The notes beneath the pieces are model-generated. The model saw nothing but the letters and a program-made list of their open reading frames with translations, had not been told where the DNA came from and made no database searches. DNA of 64,000 bases from Klebsormidium nitens (taxonomy: Eukaryota; Streptophyta; Klebsormidiophyceae; Klebsormidiales; Klebsormidiaceae). Location of the stretch: the NCBI GenBank assembly GCA_000708835.1, contig DF236975.1, positions 291,236-355,235 of the forward strand, given 5' to 3'. Of the stretch, positions 1-13,071 are shown piece by piece. The translations under genes and the position numbers were made by a program. Position 1 is the first letter of the stretch. Each line of letters starts with the position of its first letter.

Positions 1-3000
1 TTTCGTCTCGTCAGATGCTCTAACGCCTCATGAAGAAATCAGAGAGGTCCAAGTCACGCACGCAAGTGACACGTACAGCAAGAGGAGGCGTTTACTTTAC
101 GAGAACTACGGCACCTTCTTCTTTTGACCACTGTAAAGATAGGGCATCTTGCATAGCATACCTGACGCAAACGCTAAGGTGAGACTCGCTCGGCAGGTCA
201 AGGGACGGCTTCCATAGTTCTTCTGATTTTCGCAGTTGTAGTCAGCAGAGATAGAAATAAACTTAACTCAAGCCAAGGTCGCATGGTCTGATCACTAATA
301 GGCCAGTAAAAAAGCAGGACCCTTAAAGATGCATGTGGAGTACAAAAGAGGTTGCGTGTGAAGTCGACTCTTGGAGCTTTCGCTGCAGGTGTCAGATGTG
401 CAGGTTGGATCGATCAGAATGGGTTTGAGCTGAGTTTCGAGTTAAGCCATGCCGTTGCCGGACTGCGACGGCAAAGACAATAGCCATTGGTCTCATGCGA
501 GGCACCCGCCCCGCAGTGGACGAGCTTCTCAATGAATTCAATCTGTATAGATGTTTCTTTTCAGAAGGCAATAAGAAGCTTTTTGCAATGACGGTCGAAA
601 AGACTTATTGACCGGTCAATTATTAGTTCAGGGTAGCATGATGCCAAAATGTCGGAGTGCAAGCAAGAAGCGCATAAAATTGCACTTGAATCTGAAGCCA
701 ACCCTTCTTCGAAACTGATGTAATCAGGTGGAGAGACGACGAGCTCCCCATGAGCTCAGGCGGCCCTTGGGCTGGCTCGTCTGAGATCAAGTCCCTATCA
801 TCAACCCCCTGTCACGACTGCACCGGCCTGGCCAACGGGTGAACCACATGCAATTGAGCCGTAAGTATGATTAGTGATTGAGATCAGCAATCTTCGATGT
901 ATTATATGAGATCCTGATCCCTATTAATGGGCCGTTGTAGGCTACGGTGAGAGTAGCAAACGCGCCTGCGGGCCAATCATGATCATGATCATGCATGAGT
1001 TGGGGTTTCCTGGGGACCAATGAGTATTACGGTTGGATCAAGAGCTCGAAAAGGGATATCAAACACTTCGAAATGGTCAAAGTATCATGCCATGCGTAGC
1101 TCGATCCACGAAGTCGTCACTTTGACCCATTAACCGTATCAGCTTATTTAAACTGGAACCGGCCTACACTCGTGAATTACTCTGGCAAAAAACAAGACGG
1201 ATTCTTCAGAATAAAACGCTACGTCGCGACTGAGCAGTCAGAAATTCGAAAAAGCGGAAACTCTGGTTTGAGATGCGGGAAAAGCGCTCGGGTTGGGCTC
1301 GGGACCATGTCGACGGACTCCACTGGAACTCTGTGCTTCGGTTTGCTTAGGAACTAGTTTAGGGCAGGAAGGCGCCACACATCTGCCATGATTCACTCCG
1401 GCACTGTCATCGTCTCGAACAGATGGTGTCCGGCCAGTAGATCACAAGCTGAGCCTGCAAACTCACGGATGCGCGCACGCGCGGCCGGCCGCGTCAGCGA
1501 CTACCATGCGCGCGCCGGGCCACGTGTGCAAAGTTGTACAACCGTCGATGGACACCGATATACTCACGTGACCGGCGCGCAGCCGTCCGATGGGGAGAAG
1601 TTCAATGCGCGCGTGGAGAATGTATTTGCGTGTGTCCGATGACCTCTGGCAGTGACACAGGAGGTTGAACGATCCGGACTTAGTATACTAGTAGTAGTAC
1701 TATTACTAGGATTATGAGCCTGCAGGTCCAGGTGGAGGTCTAGTCCTAAGCCGAGGCTTGAGCAAACTCAAACTTTGAAACTTCAAAGAGTCAGGGCGAT
1801 GCACCTTCATGCGGTGGACCGCCCTGGCAGTCCCAAGCATGGGGCCCAAGGTACGTACGTATGTGGTACGTATCACATTATTCTGTAATACGCCTAGATG
1901 AGCATCTATATTGAGCTAGCCCTGATGCCCTATGATCCAAAAATAGCTGCAGGCTGCTCAGAGCTGCTACAGAAGTTTCAGTGCAAGTTGCAGAGCGAGG
2001 CGTCAGAGTTGATTCAGTGGCATTGCATGTAAGACAAGGCAGTCTTCGCTGTAGAGGGAGGTTTGGTAGGTTCGGGGGCCAGCCAGCTATACATAGTAAT
2101 TGATTGAAGGGATGGCATTGCAGTTTGAAGGATTGAGCTCGCAAGCTCGTTGCAAAGAGATCGTGGGCTGTGCGGGCTAGCTTTGTGGTTTGCACCAAAG
2201 GCAGACGAAGTGAGTGAGCACCTGAAAAGAAAAGCTGATAGGTCCAATTGGAAGTCCAAGCGTGGATCCTGGACAGGGTAATCCTCTCAATTTCTAGCGC
2301 GCAAGTTTTGCTGGCGATCAATCACCATTTGGTGGTTGAGCTGTGCAAATGCAAAGGGTCATTGCTGTCGATGCATTTGTTGTCGGGTCGAGACTAGCGG
2401 CACATCCAAGAGGTGAGCTCGCTGTTCGGCAATCAAGGCCTGACAGTCTGCGGAAAACAATGATGATACGTAGGTCCATAAAGGGCAAATCCGAGGGCCG
2501 TTGTGTAACGCAAGAGCTCGCGGACACACGCCATTCCCACACCGTTATGGAAGGTCAGTGTAGAGCTAGCTAGCTGTTCGAGCATATGACCGAGTATCCC
2601 CTAAGCCTTTTGTTTGCTGTGAAATAATGTGCTGTCAAATAATGGTTAAGCACTGGCTGCCGCCGTGTCTGGTTAATGTCTGTCTACCGAATGAACTAGT
2701 GGTCCTAGAAGATCCGGGCATAAGCTCGTAAGTCCAGCAATGTAAGGATGCAAGACTTGATGTAACGGTAACCTTCCGCTGGTGCACTGTGTACCAACTG
2801 AACTTCGTTTTCTATATAATTGTCACACGTCTGTCCTGGTCAAGAGCTGCACAAATGAGAAGGCAATAAGTGCCTCTAGAAGCTCGACACATGAAGCGTC
2901 TGTATGCTCTTCTGGTAAACACTTCTGTGGCTTCTCTGTGCAAAAAGGTTGGATTTGTAGAACCGATATTTCTTTGATTGACCTTCTGAGCCTATCCCTA
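1..3000. other. Intergenic, no gene recognised
   Basis: I see no reading frame with convincing codon use, splice-site pairing or homology. The longest frames are under 150 codons and look random. The stretch holds short simple-sequence patches, such as a TAG/TAC-rich run near 1683-1712, a GTAC-rich run near 1850-1870 and a GC-rich palindromic patch near 1468-1520. It probably includes upstream sequence of the surface-protein gene that starts at 3866. Confidence 0.5.
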
Positions 3001-3007
3001 GCTTGAT

Positions 3008-3354
3008 GTGACAATCACCAAGGTGGAGCTTCCATCAGAGACACGTTTTACGAACAGGTGGCATTCGGTAAAGACATGTAAGAAAAGAACTTGCCAAGGG
3101 TCTGCCACCTTCAGGAACCCTCCATTGATACCACCAGGCTTGTTACCAAGTATTCAAGATGCAGTCGTGATCGCCTGGATCGAAGCAAAGGCAGAAACAA
3201 GTCATCTGCATCACGCAAATTTCACTTCGCGATCTTGGAGCTCACTTGGATCATTGATCTCTGCAGATGAAGCTTCCAACTTTGGAGGCGAACTTGATGT
3301 GGTTACCACAGCAGGCGAGCCAGCCTCTGACCAGGGGCCAATGATGAATCGAGA
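3008..3354 (+). other. Possible leader exon upstream of the surface-protein gene
   Basis: An open stretch of about 116 codons ends at an excellent donor, GTGAGT at 3355-3360. Several acceptors lie just ahead of the first coding ATG of the next gene, including a CAG ending at 3831 and an AG at 3864-3865. This arrangement fits a 5' untranslated exon spliced to the signal-peptide exon at 3866. The translated frame resembles no family I know, so I do not call it coding. It could also be a chance frame beside a chance donor. Confidence 0.25.
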
Positions 3355-3865
3355 GTGAGTCTTTTCGCTCTGCAACTCCCATATGAGTAGATCTTTACTG
3401 GTGGTGTGGAGAAGATTCCAGTTCTGAGACTGCAGCAGCTGATTGACCCGGGGCAGATCAGCTTGTGAAGAACGCCTTGCTGTTTGGAGAACTAATCCTG
3501 GTAATTCGTTTACAAAAGCTTGTCAGATTTGAGAGCACAGTTGCACTAACTCTGGCTTACCCGTCATCTGGTGCACAGATTAGGATGGGATGAAACCCAT
3601 ATCCTTCCTTCAAATCCTCTATATGTAGCAGGTGCATAACACAGGAAGTTCTGGCAGCCAACCAGGATACATAATATTTCAGTCTTGGTTTATTGGACAG
3701 ATAACCGGTATTTAACCTTCTGTTTACCGGCCAAGTCTGGTGATGGGACATATAACGTCGTTCTGACCAGCCCATAACATTCGAGGTTATCGGCAGAGTT
3801 TCTAAGCAATGCTGACGGTGTTAACTTGCAGGTCCGTGTTCAGGACGTCGTGCGTGCAATAGCAG

Positions 3866-6800
3866 ATGGGAGTAGGTGGAACCTCCCCTGTCAAGATGGC
3901 GCCACGTGTCAAAAGCAGAGCAGTCTGGACGAGGGTGGCTCTGTCGTTGGTGGTGCTTTCGTTGGGGGTAGCAGGTAAATCAAAGGCGCGAATTTGCTTC
4001 ACAATCTGGGTCAAGCAGGTCCGCTTATTCTTGCTGTCATCATTCAGAGCACCGGAAGATGCCACGGAACTTTTGATTCGTACGGGCTCTTACAAACACT
4101 ATCTGTACAACTTGGAAAGGATTACACACTAGCATCTTTAAAGAAAGGGCATGCTTTAAGGGGACGACACTGTCTACGGAATCTGATCTGAACAGTAAAA
4201 TGTCGACGTTCAAGTGACCGGAAGCTGCACAATCGAAGCGGACCAATTCGGATCCTCCTCGGAAGGTCTTACGCCGAGTCGATGCGACAATGAGCAAATC
4301 ATGCTAGCTGCCCTTCGACATAGATAAAAGATAAGAGCTCCAAGAAGAGGCTTTTCCTTGATGACTTGCTATTCTTAGTATTGAAACTGAATTTAGAATA
4401 TCTTGTCGATCCAGACGCACGTCTTATATTTCCACCCGACTTCCCAAGTCCCCAAGGAACAGTGCGCCTGCCGACCGCGCTCGCGAACCCAATAGCCGTG
4501 GACTTCACCAAGCTGCCTCAGTATCCAAGGGCGGGCGTTACCTTCTTCACATCAAGAGTGGCGGCGATTTTGCAAGGTGCGAGTACTTTTCAACTATGAT
4601 CCTCGTGACCTCAACGGTCTGAGTGATGTTTCTACTGTACTTCCTGAGTATTTCGGGCCTTTTGAACAAGTCTTCCTATTTCACCAGCATCAGAACGGCT
4701 TGTTTTTCTTTGTCGTCTCCCAGCCGAAATCAGCCGCCTGCGTTGTAAGCTGGTTTGCCCACCTCCCCCAAGTCGAGCAGATTTTTCCAACCCGTGATTC
4801 AGCCCCTTAATCTGGGCTCCCTTTCGCCCTACAGGCTCGGTCTCTGTCCAAGTTCCACCCCCGGGCATGAACGGTCAACCGCTCCAAAAGACCTCAGTCC
4901 AGTACACGATAACCGTTGGCTGGGACGTTCTCCAAGTCACCATCGTAGCCGCCGACCAGCCGCTCTACCTGAACCAGCAGAAGATCCCCCCAGGGCAAAA
5001 GTCGAGCCCGGTTTACCTCGTCGGCCAAGTCACGATCCTCTCGGTCCTCGCAACCACCGCCCAAGACGTCGCTTTGCGGACGTACGTCATCTACGTTTAC
5101 CGTCCGGGGGCTCCCCCCGGGCTGGAACTCCCCTCCGCTCCACCAGTAGGAACCGCGCCCGCTTCGGGGGGGTCTACCAGCCCCCCGGCGGTGATCATTC
5201 CTGGAGCCCCTTCCCCCCCAAAAACCCCCACAGGAACACGAAAACCGCGGCCCCCCCGGACGTCCGCCCCCGTGTTTCCGCCCGGGGGATCCCCCTCTCC
5301 ACCCTCGCAAGGGGCACAAACGCCCCCCTCGGCGAATAGCCCCCCGGGGGCGACCTCCGGTCCATCCAACCCGGTTCCAAACCCGGTCTCCACGCCTGGG
5401 GGATCCCCCTCCCCCGGAGCAAGTGCTCCGAACACTCCTTCTGGGGGTGTTCCGGGGGCAACGCAGAGTGGTCCGCCTGCTTCGGGGGGATCCCCGGGGG
5501 GCAGTGGGTCTAACGGCGGGAGCACACCAGCCCCAAGCAGCGGAGGGGGTTCGCCGCCAGGGGGCAGCACGGGTGGCCCCCCCGGTTCGGGGGGCAGCAC
5601 TTCCGCCCCTGGTCCGAGCGTAAGCGGCCCCCCTGGATCTGCGTCGGGGGGCGGCACAAGCGGCCCCCCTGGAACTGGAGCGGGGGGCACGAACGCCCCC
5701 ACAAGCACTGGTGGGGGGACCCCTGACTCTGGTAGTGGCACCGGGGGGAGTCCTGGGACAGGGGGACAGGGCACGGGCAGCGGAAGCCCAACGCAAACCC
5801 CCGGAAGTGGAAGCGGAACCGGAAGCAGCAACGGGGGAACTAACTCTCCAGGGGGGAGCGGTTCGAGCCCAGGGGGGGGCACGACGCCCTCTCCCTCCAG
5901 CCCGAGCAGTGGGGGAAGCCAAGCCCCCCCGGGGCTCAAGGACCCCCCGGAAACGGGAATGGCAGTGGAGGTAATGGGGGTTCTGGAAGTGGGGGGACTC
6001 CAAGCACCGGGGCGCCTGGCAGCGGTGGGGGGGGCGACGGTGGGAGTGGGGGAAGTACTGCGGCCCCGGGAGGTAACGGGGGGGCAGGCGGGACTGGAAG
6101 CCCCCCGCCCGAAGAAGGATCACCGACGCCGGCGGGAAGTCCCAACAGCCCAGGACAAGGTGAGTTTCGAGCAGCGGGATGAGTAGGGGCTGACCAGGTT
6201 CTGCTCACTGTTCACGTCTCTTGCTTGATTCGTGAGCGGAGAATTGGAAGCTCAGTGTCCGTTTGCTTGCAGTTTAGAACTGAATAGCCATGTTTAGAAA
6301 CGATTCCGGTTTGAAGCAGCTTTAACGTGATTCGGGAGCCCGTCTTCAATCTCGGTTGACGGCCTGGTGTGCTCATGGTTACGCATTGAACACAAGCAAT
6401 CAAGAAACAATTGCCTGGGCTGGATCGCTTTTCGAACACAGCGGATCTCCCCAACTAAAACAATCAGTCGACTCCGCTCTCTTTGAGTCCCTTCGGCCCT
6501 TAGATTTGCTTGCCGGTTTTGGAGCCAATTTGAAAAGTTCGCGTGCTCGTTATTCTGGTAGCGAAGGGTGCTAGCGCTATTATGCCAAGCGCTGCTTAAT
6601 AGGACGAATCCGAGAGGCAAACCTGCTTTGGGAGCTGGTCTGAACTCAAGGTGCTCTGCTTTCGGCTTCCTTCGTCTAACGAAAAACTAAGAATCCCAAG
6701 TATTTGAACCTTTGGGGTGTCACCCCAAAGCTTTCTCCATCTTGTTGCATTTGGCGACCGTGCGGAGCGGCCAAAATTGTGCAACGTATTTGGCTTTCGT

Positions 6801-9800
6801 ACGAACCGCATGGGAATCCAGCAACGCACTTTTCAGAAACTTCCTGCCGTTACAGGTGATCGACAAGGGTTTCGAGAATCTACGCTTCGGAATGGGGAGT
6901 TGAATGTAGACCCCTCTCGTCGCCTAGTGCGAGTCGTCCGCAAAGTGCCAGCCAAGTTCTAGTCTTTTTTTTACAATTTAGCTACTAACATGATTTCGAT
7001 CATCAGAATACTTGCAAGTTTGGTATCGCGCGCACTCAGGATACACGAAACTGCTTCTCAAGCGAGTGTAGAGCTGGCGGCCTCTCTCCCTTGAGGGTTC
7101 CAGCAAGTGGATGATATGTGTCTGTTGCGAATCCATGTTGTAGAAAGTATTACGAAGATGCAGTATGAACTTTCGGGCAAGTTGGAATGTTCCACGACGT
7201 TTACGTGTATTCAAATGGTCCGCCTTGATCAACTGTCAGCGCCGGACGGTTCTATTCACGCATTGAACGCTTAAGGACACATACTGTAAGAGGTGTTTTA
7301 CCGGTGACGTACACGTCCGCCAAGGCAAGGAGCTCAATCTTTATTATCAAGTATCCAACTCATGTTTTCTGTAGATGTGAGGTAGGTCTTGGCCAGCTTT
7401 CAAGCTGATCATCAACTTTCTGGCTGGAACATCAAAACCAAACATTCTTCTACCTACTACGAAAGGATTGAACAAGCATATGAGTACCTCTGATCCGTCG
7501 GTTTGCAGGCAACCCCGGCAGCACTCCTTCGCAGCCGCCGCATGGGGGGGCTTCGGGACCCACTCCCGAGCAAGGGGGGGTCAGCACCAACAGCCCCGGT
7601 GGGGGGGGCAGCACGCCAAGCCCCGGGGGAAGCAGTTCGCCCGGCGGAACAGGATCCCCGGGCAGCGGAAGCCCCCCCGCTGGGAATGGGGGGGGAAGTG
7701 GCACCCCCCCAGAAGGAAACGGGGAGGCGAGTGGAAGCCCTCCAGGAGGAAACGGAGGGGCGAATGGCAGCCCCCCGGAAGAAAACGGGGGGACGAACGG
7801 CAGCCCGCCAGGAGGCAATGGGGGGGTCAATGGCAGCCCCCAAGGAGGCAATGGGGGCGTGAATGGAAGCCCCCCGGAAGGGAACCTGGGGGGATCTGGC
7901 AGCCCACCCGGCGGAAACGGAGGAGCGATTGGCAGCCCCCCGGGAGGGATCGGAGGCGCGATTGGCAGCCCCCCGGGCGGGCACTGGACCCCCCCGAGCG
8001 AAACAGGGGGGAGTGGCAGCCCACCATCGAGTGGAAACGGCGGCGGAAGCCCGCCAGACGGGTCCGGAGGAACAGGAAGCCCGGGAAGCGGAAGCGGAAG
8101 CAACAGCCCACCGGAAAGCCCCCCGACCGACGCACCCGGCGCAGGTGGGTCTCCGACGGAGTGGCCAGCGCCCCCTGCTGATGGGCCCGCCGGCGGTCCT
8201 TCCGTTGGCAGCCCTCCGGATTCCGCTGGCCAGCCGACCGCGTCTCCTGGGAGCGGAACCGGGGCACCAGGCGAAGCCGCAGGCGCTGAAGGCCCGGCCG
8301 AAGCCCCGTCAGAAAGTCCGTCAGAAAGTCCGTCAGGTGCCCCGGGGGGGCCGATCTGCGTCGGCGCTTGCAACCCGGGCGGTGGGGCGGAGATCATCGT
8401 GACCGGTCAGGCGTTCGACAGTTACCTGCAGTCGTGCACCACGTTTGTGGACGTCAACGGAAACGGAATCCAAGATGCCGACGAGCCGAGCGGAATGACG
8501 GACCTCTTCGGGCAGTTCAACTTGTCGACCCCGGTGTACGCCCCCCTGGTTTTGCTAGCGGGGGGGGAGTGCACTGACGCCGCGACCGGGGTGCTTCTAC
8601 CGGGCATTCTTTCCGCCCCTCCGGGAGCAACCGTGATAACCCCATTAACCACGTTGATAACCCAACTAGGCACGCGACAGAACATCGAAGCGGTAGCGGC
8701 GGAGCGCATCTTGGCAGAGGGTCTCGGGCTCAACGTGAGCGCGGCGCTCACGCTGACGTCGACTGACGTCATCGCGGCCGTGCTCGCGACCCAGGACGGC
8801 GCCGCGGCGCGCGTGGTGGTGCAGAACACGCGCGCGCAGAACGTCGCCGCGATGGCGGCCGCGCTGATGTCGGCCGGAGGCGACCGCGCGGCGGGCGCGG
8901 CCGCGACGTTCGGCTCGTTGGCGGACGCCATCTGGACGCTGCCGACTCCGGACAGCGGAACGGCTCAAGGGAGCGGCACGAGCGAAGGCGACGAAACGGA
9001 TGCACAGCTTGCAACAGAAGCCAACAACGATACGACCGGGGGATCGAGCCCGGGAGCCGGCCAGGCCAGCCTGCAGCTTCGGCGGTTGCTGGGGATGCTC
9101 TCTGAGGGTTCCCCCGGGGGTTCGATTGGCAACTTGGACTCTCGGAGAAGCATGACCGGGGTTGACGTCACTGTGGAGGACGGGTGTAAAGAGGGCGGTC
9201 TCGAAAGGCGGCCTCACTGCTCGCGTCGAGTCGAAGCGGGAACAAGCGGAATGAACGCAGAGCTTGAAGAGATGACTGCGTCGCGGCAAGGGTCGGGCCT
9301 GGAAGGAGATTCGAGCAACGGAAGACAGAATCTTAAAGGTCGGAAAGGAAGAAAGTTACGGCGCTTGTTGCAGGACGAAGCGGATGCGTCTGATAAGACA
9401 GCGGATTCGCCTGCCGATCTGACCGACCCAGTCTTTCTAGAGTCCGCTTTAGAAGGGGCGTACAAACTGTTGTCAAATACTTCGGTCCGGGGTTTGCAAC
9501 CGATGACGTCAACCAACGACAGCACTTTTGGCGCGCCGGCACTATCGGCCGACGACTTTGCGCTGGCGGCTTCGGCGATGGGGGTCGCAAACGCCGCCAT
9601 GGACGCCCCCCTGGAAGCGTTTCTGCAGCTCAACCTGGCCGGTAATACCAACCGGTCCGCAGCGATCGAGTTTCTGAACGAGATCTGGCGCCGCGCGAAG
9701 GTCGCGCAGTCGAACTTCGCGGACGTGCTCGTGCAACTAGGCGCGGGAGAGATCAACCGCACCGCGGCCGCGGCCGCGCTCTCGCCGGCCGCGTTCGAAA

Positions 9801-10954
9801 GCCTCGTGGCCAATACCACGCTCTTGGTATCTTCCGGGGGGGGCCAAGCGTCGCTTCAGGCGCAGACTGGGGCGCCCCCCCCTCCGGGAGTGATCGAGTT
9901 GCCGGGGAGTGTGGTCGGGGGAAAGCACCGGGCGAAGTCGTGGGTGTGGATCGTGATCGGGGTGGCGGTCGGAGTGGGCGGATTGCTGCTCTGCTGCTGC
10001 TGCGGGGGGGTGGCGTACTACTGCTACAGAAGGAAGAAGAGTGAGCGATCAAACCCCCGGAACGGAAACTTTTGTCGGTTGTTACAGACTATTTCGTTCG
10101 CAAGCGAATTCGGTCGAAATAGAGCGAAACGCTCCCTTAGAGATATAACAGTTCCTCCTTAATTCTGATAGACCGTTCGGTCTTCATTCGACCCACAGAA
10201 GGTTTGAAATCTGTCAAGAAGATGGGACCCTATCCATGATCCTCAAAAGCCGATGTGTCTTGTAGGTCAAATCGTTCCTCCTTCCTCTAGATGCGGCAGT
10301 CAAATTGAACTCGCATGGATCACCCCAATCCGTTCGTGCATCAGGACATGTATTTACTAACTTTCTTCGTGTCAAGCCTCATAAACAGCGTGGAACTACG
10401 TTATTTTCTACTGTTGCTCAACACAAGAGGCCTGCGAAACTGGTGGACTTTGTCCTCGTGACTTGAACGCTCTCCTTCCACGTATTCAAAGCGTCGAACC
10501 TTACCGAAGAGCATCGAAGGATACTTGTCCTGACTCACTTTCTGCTTTCGCGCGCAAAGGGACGAATCCCAGTCTGTTAGGACGAGTTTTTCGACCCACT
10601 CTTTCTCTCTCTTCTTCAGACCGCCGAACGGGCCACCGGGGTGCCGACCCCGAGCAAGGCCCGCCCATCAGCCCCCGTCGCTGGCCGTGGAGTCCCCGCC
10701 CGGTGGCTTCCTCCGACCACTCAACACCGCCCACAGAGGAATCCCCCGACGTGGCCTCCCCGGTAGAAAGTCCCCCGGTTTCGCCCGGGGCAATTCTCCG
10801 GAGCCATAGCATAGCCCTTCCCCCGAGCACGCACTTATTACCGGTGGCCGCCCAAGCGGAAACCGCGCGAGAGGCGCCGCCGGGGGTGGACGAAACGCCG
10901 CAGGAGACGGCGTTTTCGACCCCCCGGTCCGGGATCTCGTCCGATTCGGACTGA
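3866..10954 (+). CDS. Secreted membrane-anchored Gly/Pro/Ser-rich surface protein with cadherin-like and Ca-loop modules
   Basis: The model joins exons 3866-3974, 4379-4576, 4835-6159, 7509-10040 and 10620-10954. Every intron is GT-AG in phase 1, and with one missing base in exon 3 the total is 4500 nt (1499 aa). Residues 1-37 look like a signal peptide with the core VALSLVVLSLGVAG; ATG 3896 is an alternative start. Residues about 103-193 resemble a cadherin-like beta-sandwich (YTITV near the start, TYVIYVYRPG at the end). A linker of about 600 residues follows, made of SPPGGNGG-type repeats. Next comes DVNGNGIQDADE near residue 858, similar to calcium loops of SdrD-like domains, then an alpha-helical segment opening with ATVITPLTTL, a pattern I associate with bacterial secreted proteins. 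A helix near 1357-1385 (IVIGVAVGVGGLLL followed by CCCCC) and the basic YRRKK stop-transfer anchor it, leaving a Ser/Pro-rich tail of about 110 residues. A cell-wall or adhesion role is inference. Confidence 0.82.
5924..5934 (+). other. Single-base frame break in a C/G homopolymer, exon 3 of the surface-protein gene
   Basis: The Gly/Pro/Ser-rich frame runs from 4837 to the C-run/G-run at 5924-5934. From there the same composition continues one base out of frame to the donor at 6160. One added base would give a continuous linker and end the exon in phase 1. That is exactly what the next exon (7509, starting with two bases of a codon) needs. An assembly undercall is the likeliest cause. Confidence 0.8.
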
Positions 10955-13071
10955 GAAAAGGGACCCGGTTTATCGATAGGACTGCGGCACGCTTACAGCT
11001 TGTAAAGGTTTAGGACGGCGTAGGGAAAGCAGAAGCTTTCGCGAACTAACTTGAATGAAGCGGATTATGGTAGAGAACAGTCTCATAAACAGTATCATGG
11101 CTGAGAGCTTGAGCTAGGGAGGCGTGCAATAAGGGCTCATTGGCCCCTTGAGAAGTCGGGATAAAATGCACCGTGCTTAACATAAGCGCAGACGGTCAGC
11201 CGAAGCTGACTTTGAGAGCGCAGGGTGCTATACTACGAACGTTCTGTCAAAGCGAAGGCACGCATTTGAGTTTCTGAGTAGTTGCGAAAGGTAGCTAGAA
11301 AGGCTTGGTACGATGCATAGCGGGTGATGCCTCTTTCAGATCTCGTGGTTTGCAGCTAGAGCGAGTATCGTTGCGGCACGTGTGGTTGAATCTTTGAGAC
11401 ACCTCCGCCTACGGATAGACGGGTACCATTCCGATTCCCGGCCTTGGTCTCTAACTTGTACGGACATGCTTATACCTGAGGACGTCAGTGTTATCGCCCG
11501 GGCGGTCACGAACCTTCCAGTATTGTCTCGAAGTACTGCAATCGTTCGAGCGCGTCGGAAGGCTTGTCACAATGCCGTCACACCGGAGTATTGAGCTTGG
11601 TCGTTCAGAATGAAAAGCTTTTGATACCGCGCTGTAGTCTCAGTCCTTCAACGCGGACGGTTGACATAAACTTTCTTCAATCCAGGGAGCCGGCATCGAA
11701 GCGAAAGATATCACAAAGGCAAAACCTATCACAACATCGCTCACTGTACCTGTTCTCTGAGCTAGTCGCTCTCGTGTGGCTCCTGAGTCGTGTTCCTGAG
11801 ACAATGAAGCGCCCTACAGATTGGTAGATTTTTTCGCAAGTAAGCGTGGGTTCCAGGGTGCGGAGCGTTCCACTATAATTGTAACGGTTACAATGTAAAT
11901 AGACCTGTTTGCGGAAAATGTAGCCGACACAGGCCCCACAGGCACACGAAAACCGTCTGTTCGTTGATCTCTCCCCGAAACCTCATCCTATATCTACTAG
12001 TAGCTCGAAGCCACTAGTAGAACCGCCCAAGCGTACCAGCTGACACGTGCTTCTTGAAGTGGTTGGACCAGCTTGAGTGCAGCCAGAGAATTGTTGAGCC
12101 CCTCTACGACCTGAAAACTTCATTGCCGATCGCGTTTTCATATTCGTTCCTGCTTCCACTCGTCCTCGGATGAACTTCGGGAAATAGAGCCATGAGGACG
12201 GCTTGCGCTCTTTTCACGCCGTCATATTTCAACGCAGGACTGCTTCGCGGATGCCTCGGCACAATTGACTCGAAAAGAACTGCGAACTTCCCAGGACAAA
12301 CTCGGGAAAGCTTTGACGCTTCCCGAATTATTCAACTGTGCATGACTGTACTTATGCTCTGCGGTGCGCGCCCGCCAACGAATTATTCGTTTGCAATATT
12401 GAGTGTGTGGGTCGAGGACGCACGATTATCACTCTTAAAAAATAAAATGGAGGTCATTTCACGCACTGCACGGCGTATCAGTGAAGAGCCGAACATGGCG
12501 AGTCGACCTGACCTTGTCGCAGTGTGTGCCAAGATGGAAATACTAACGGCTTGAGAGCAAGATGGGCCCGTCAGCACAACGACGGTTTGCTACGAGGTAC
12601 CTTGCAGACAACTTCATCTGCTCGAGTTCAATAGTGCGGCACTTGTCGAAGGAGGGCAATCTGCGTCCTGGCTGACGAGTTCAGATCAGCAGTACTATCA
12701 ACTATCATGCTGGCGCGCCATTCCGGCCCAAGTAATCTGAAAGATGAGTGAATCACAGTTTGACGTTCCTCCCTAGCCGAACCCTTTGCCCTAATTTTCC
12801 ATATCAGCTACTTTCTAAGTTCCTTTCCATCGCCTCTACCGGCTGCCATGCAAGATCCAAAACGCCCTGCAGACCTGACTTGGGGGCAAGACGTCTTTGC
12901 GCGCGAGCGCGAACGCGAGCGCCCAAGTATTGACCGGAGACTGGTTTATCTCGAAACTGGAGGTTTACGGCGCTAGAACAATCAGCCAGCCTTAGTTCCG
13001 GTTTGTTAATATTTGAAAGTATTACCTGGGTTAGAGCTAACGGGAACTCTAGGGTTGTTGCCTTGCAGAGC
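10955..13071. other. Intergenic, no gene recognised
   Basis: This stretch holds the 3' flank of the surface-protein gene and the promoter region of the hydrolase gene. The frames present (for example 12192-12554) lack splice partners and recognisable motifs. A pyrimidine-rich TTGCCTTGCAG at 13058-13068, just before the hydrolase ATG, could be the acceptor of a 5' UTR intron. Confidence 0.45.

Noticed and set aside
4894-6123. 409-codon minus-strand frame, and the 280-codon frame at 5097-5939
   Set aside because: These are antisense shadows of the GC-rich Gly/Pro/Ser repeat, which lacks A/T-rich stop codons on either strand. The plus-strand exon has matching splice phases and flanking domains.
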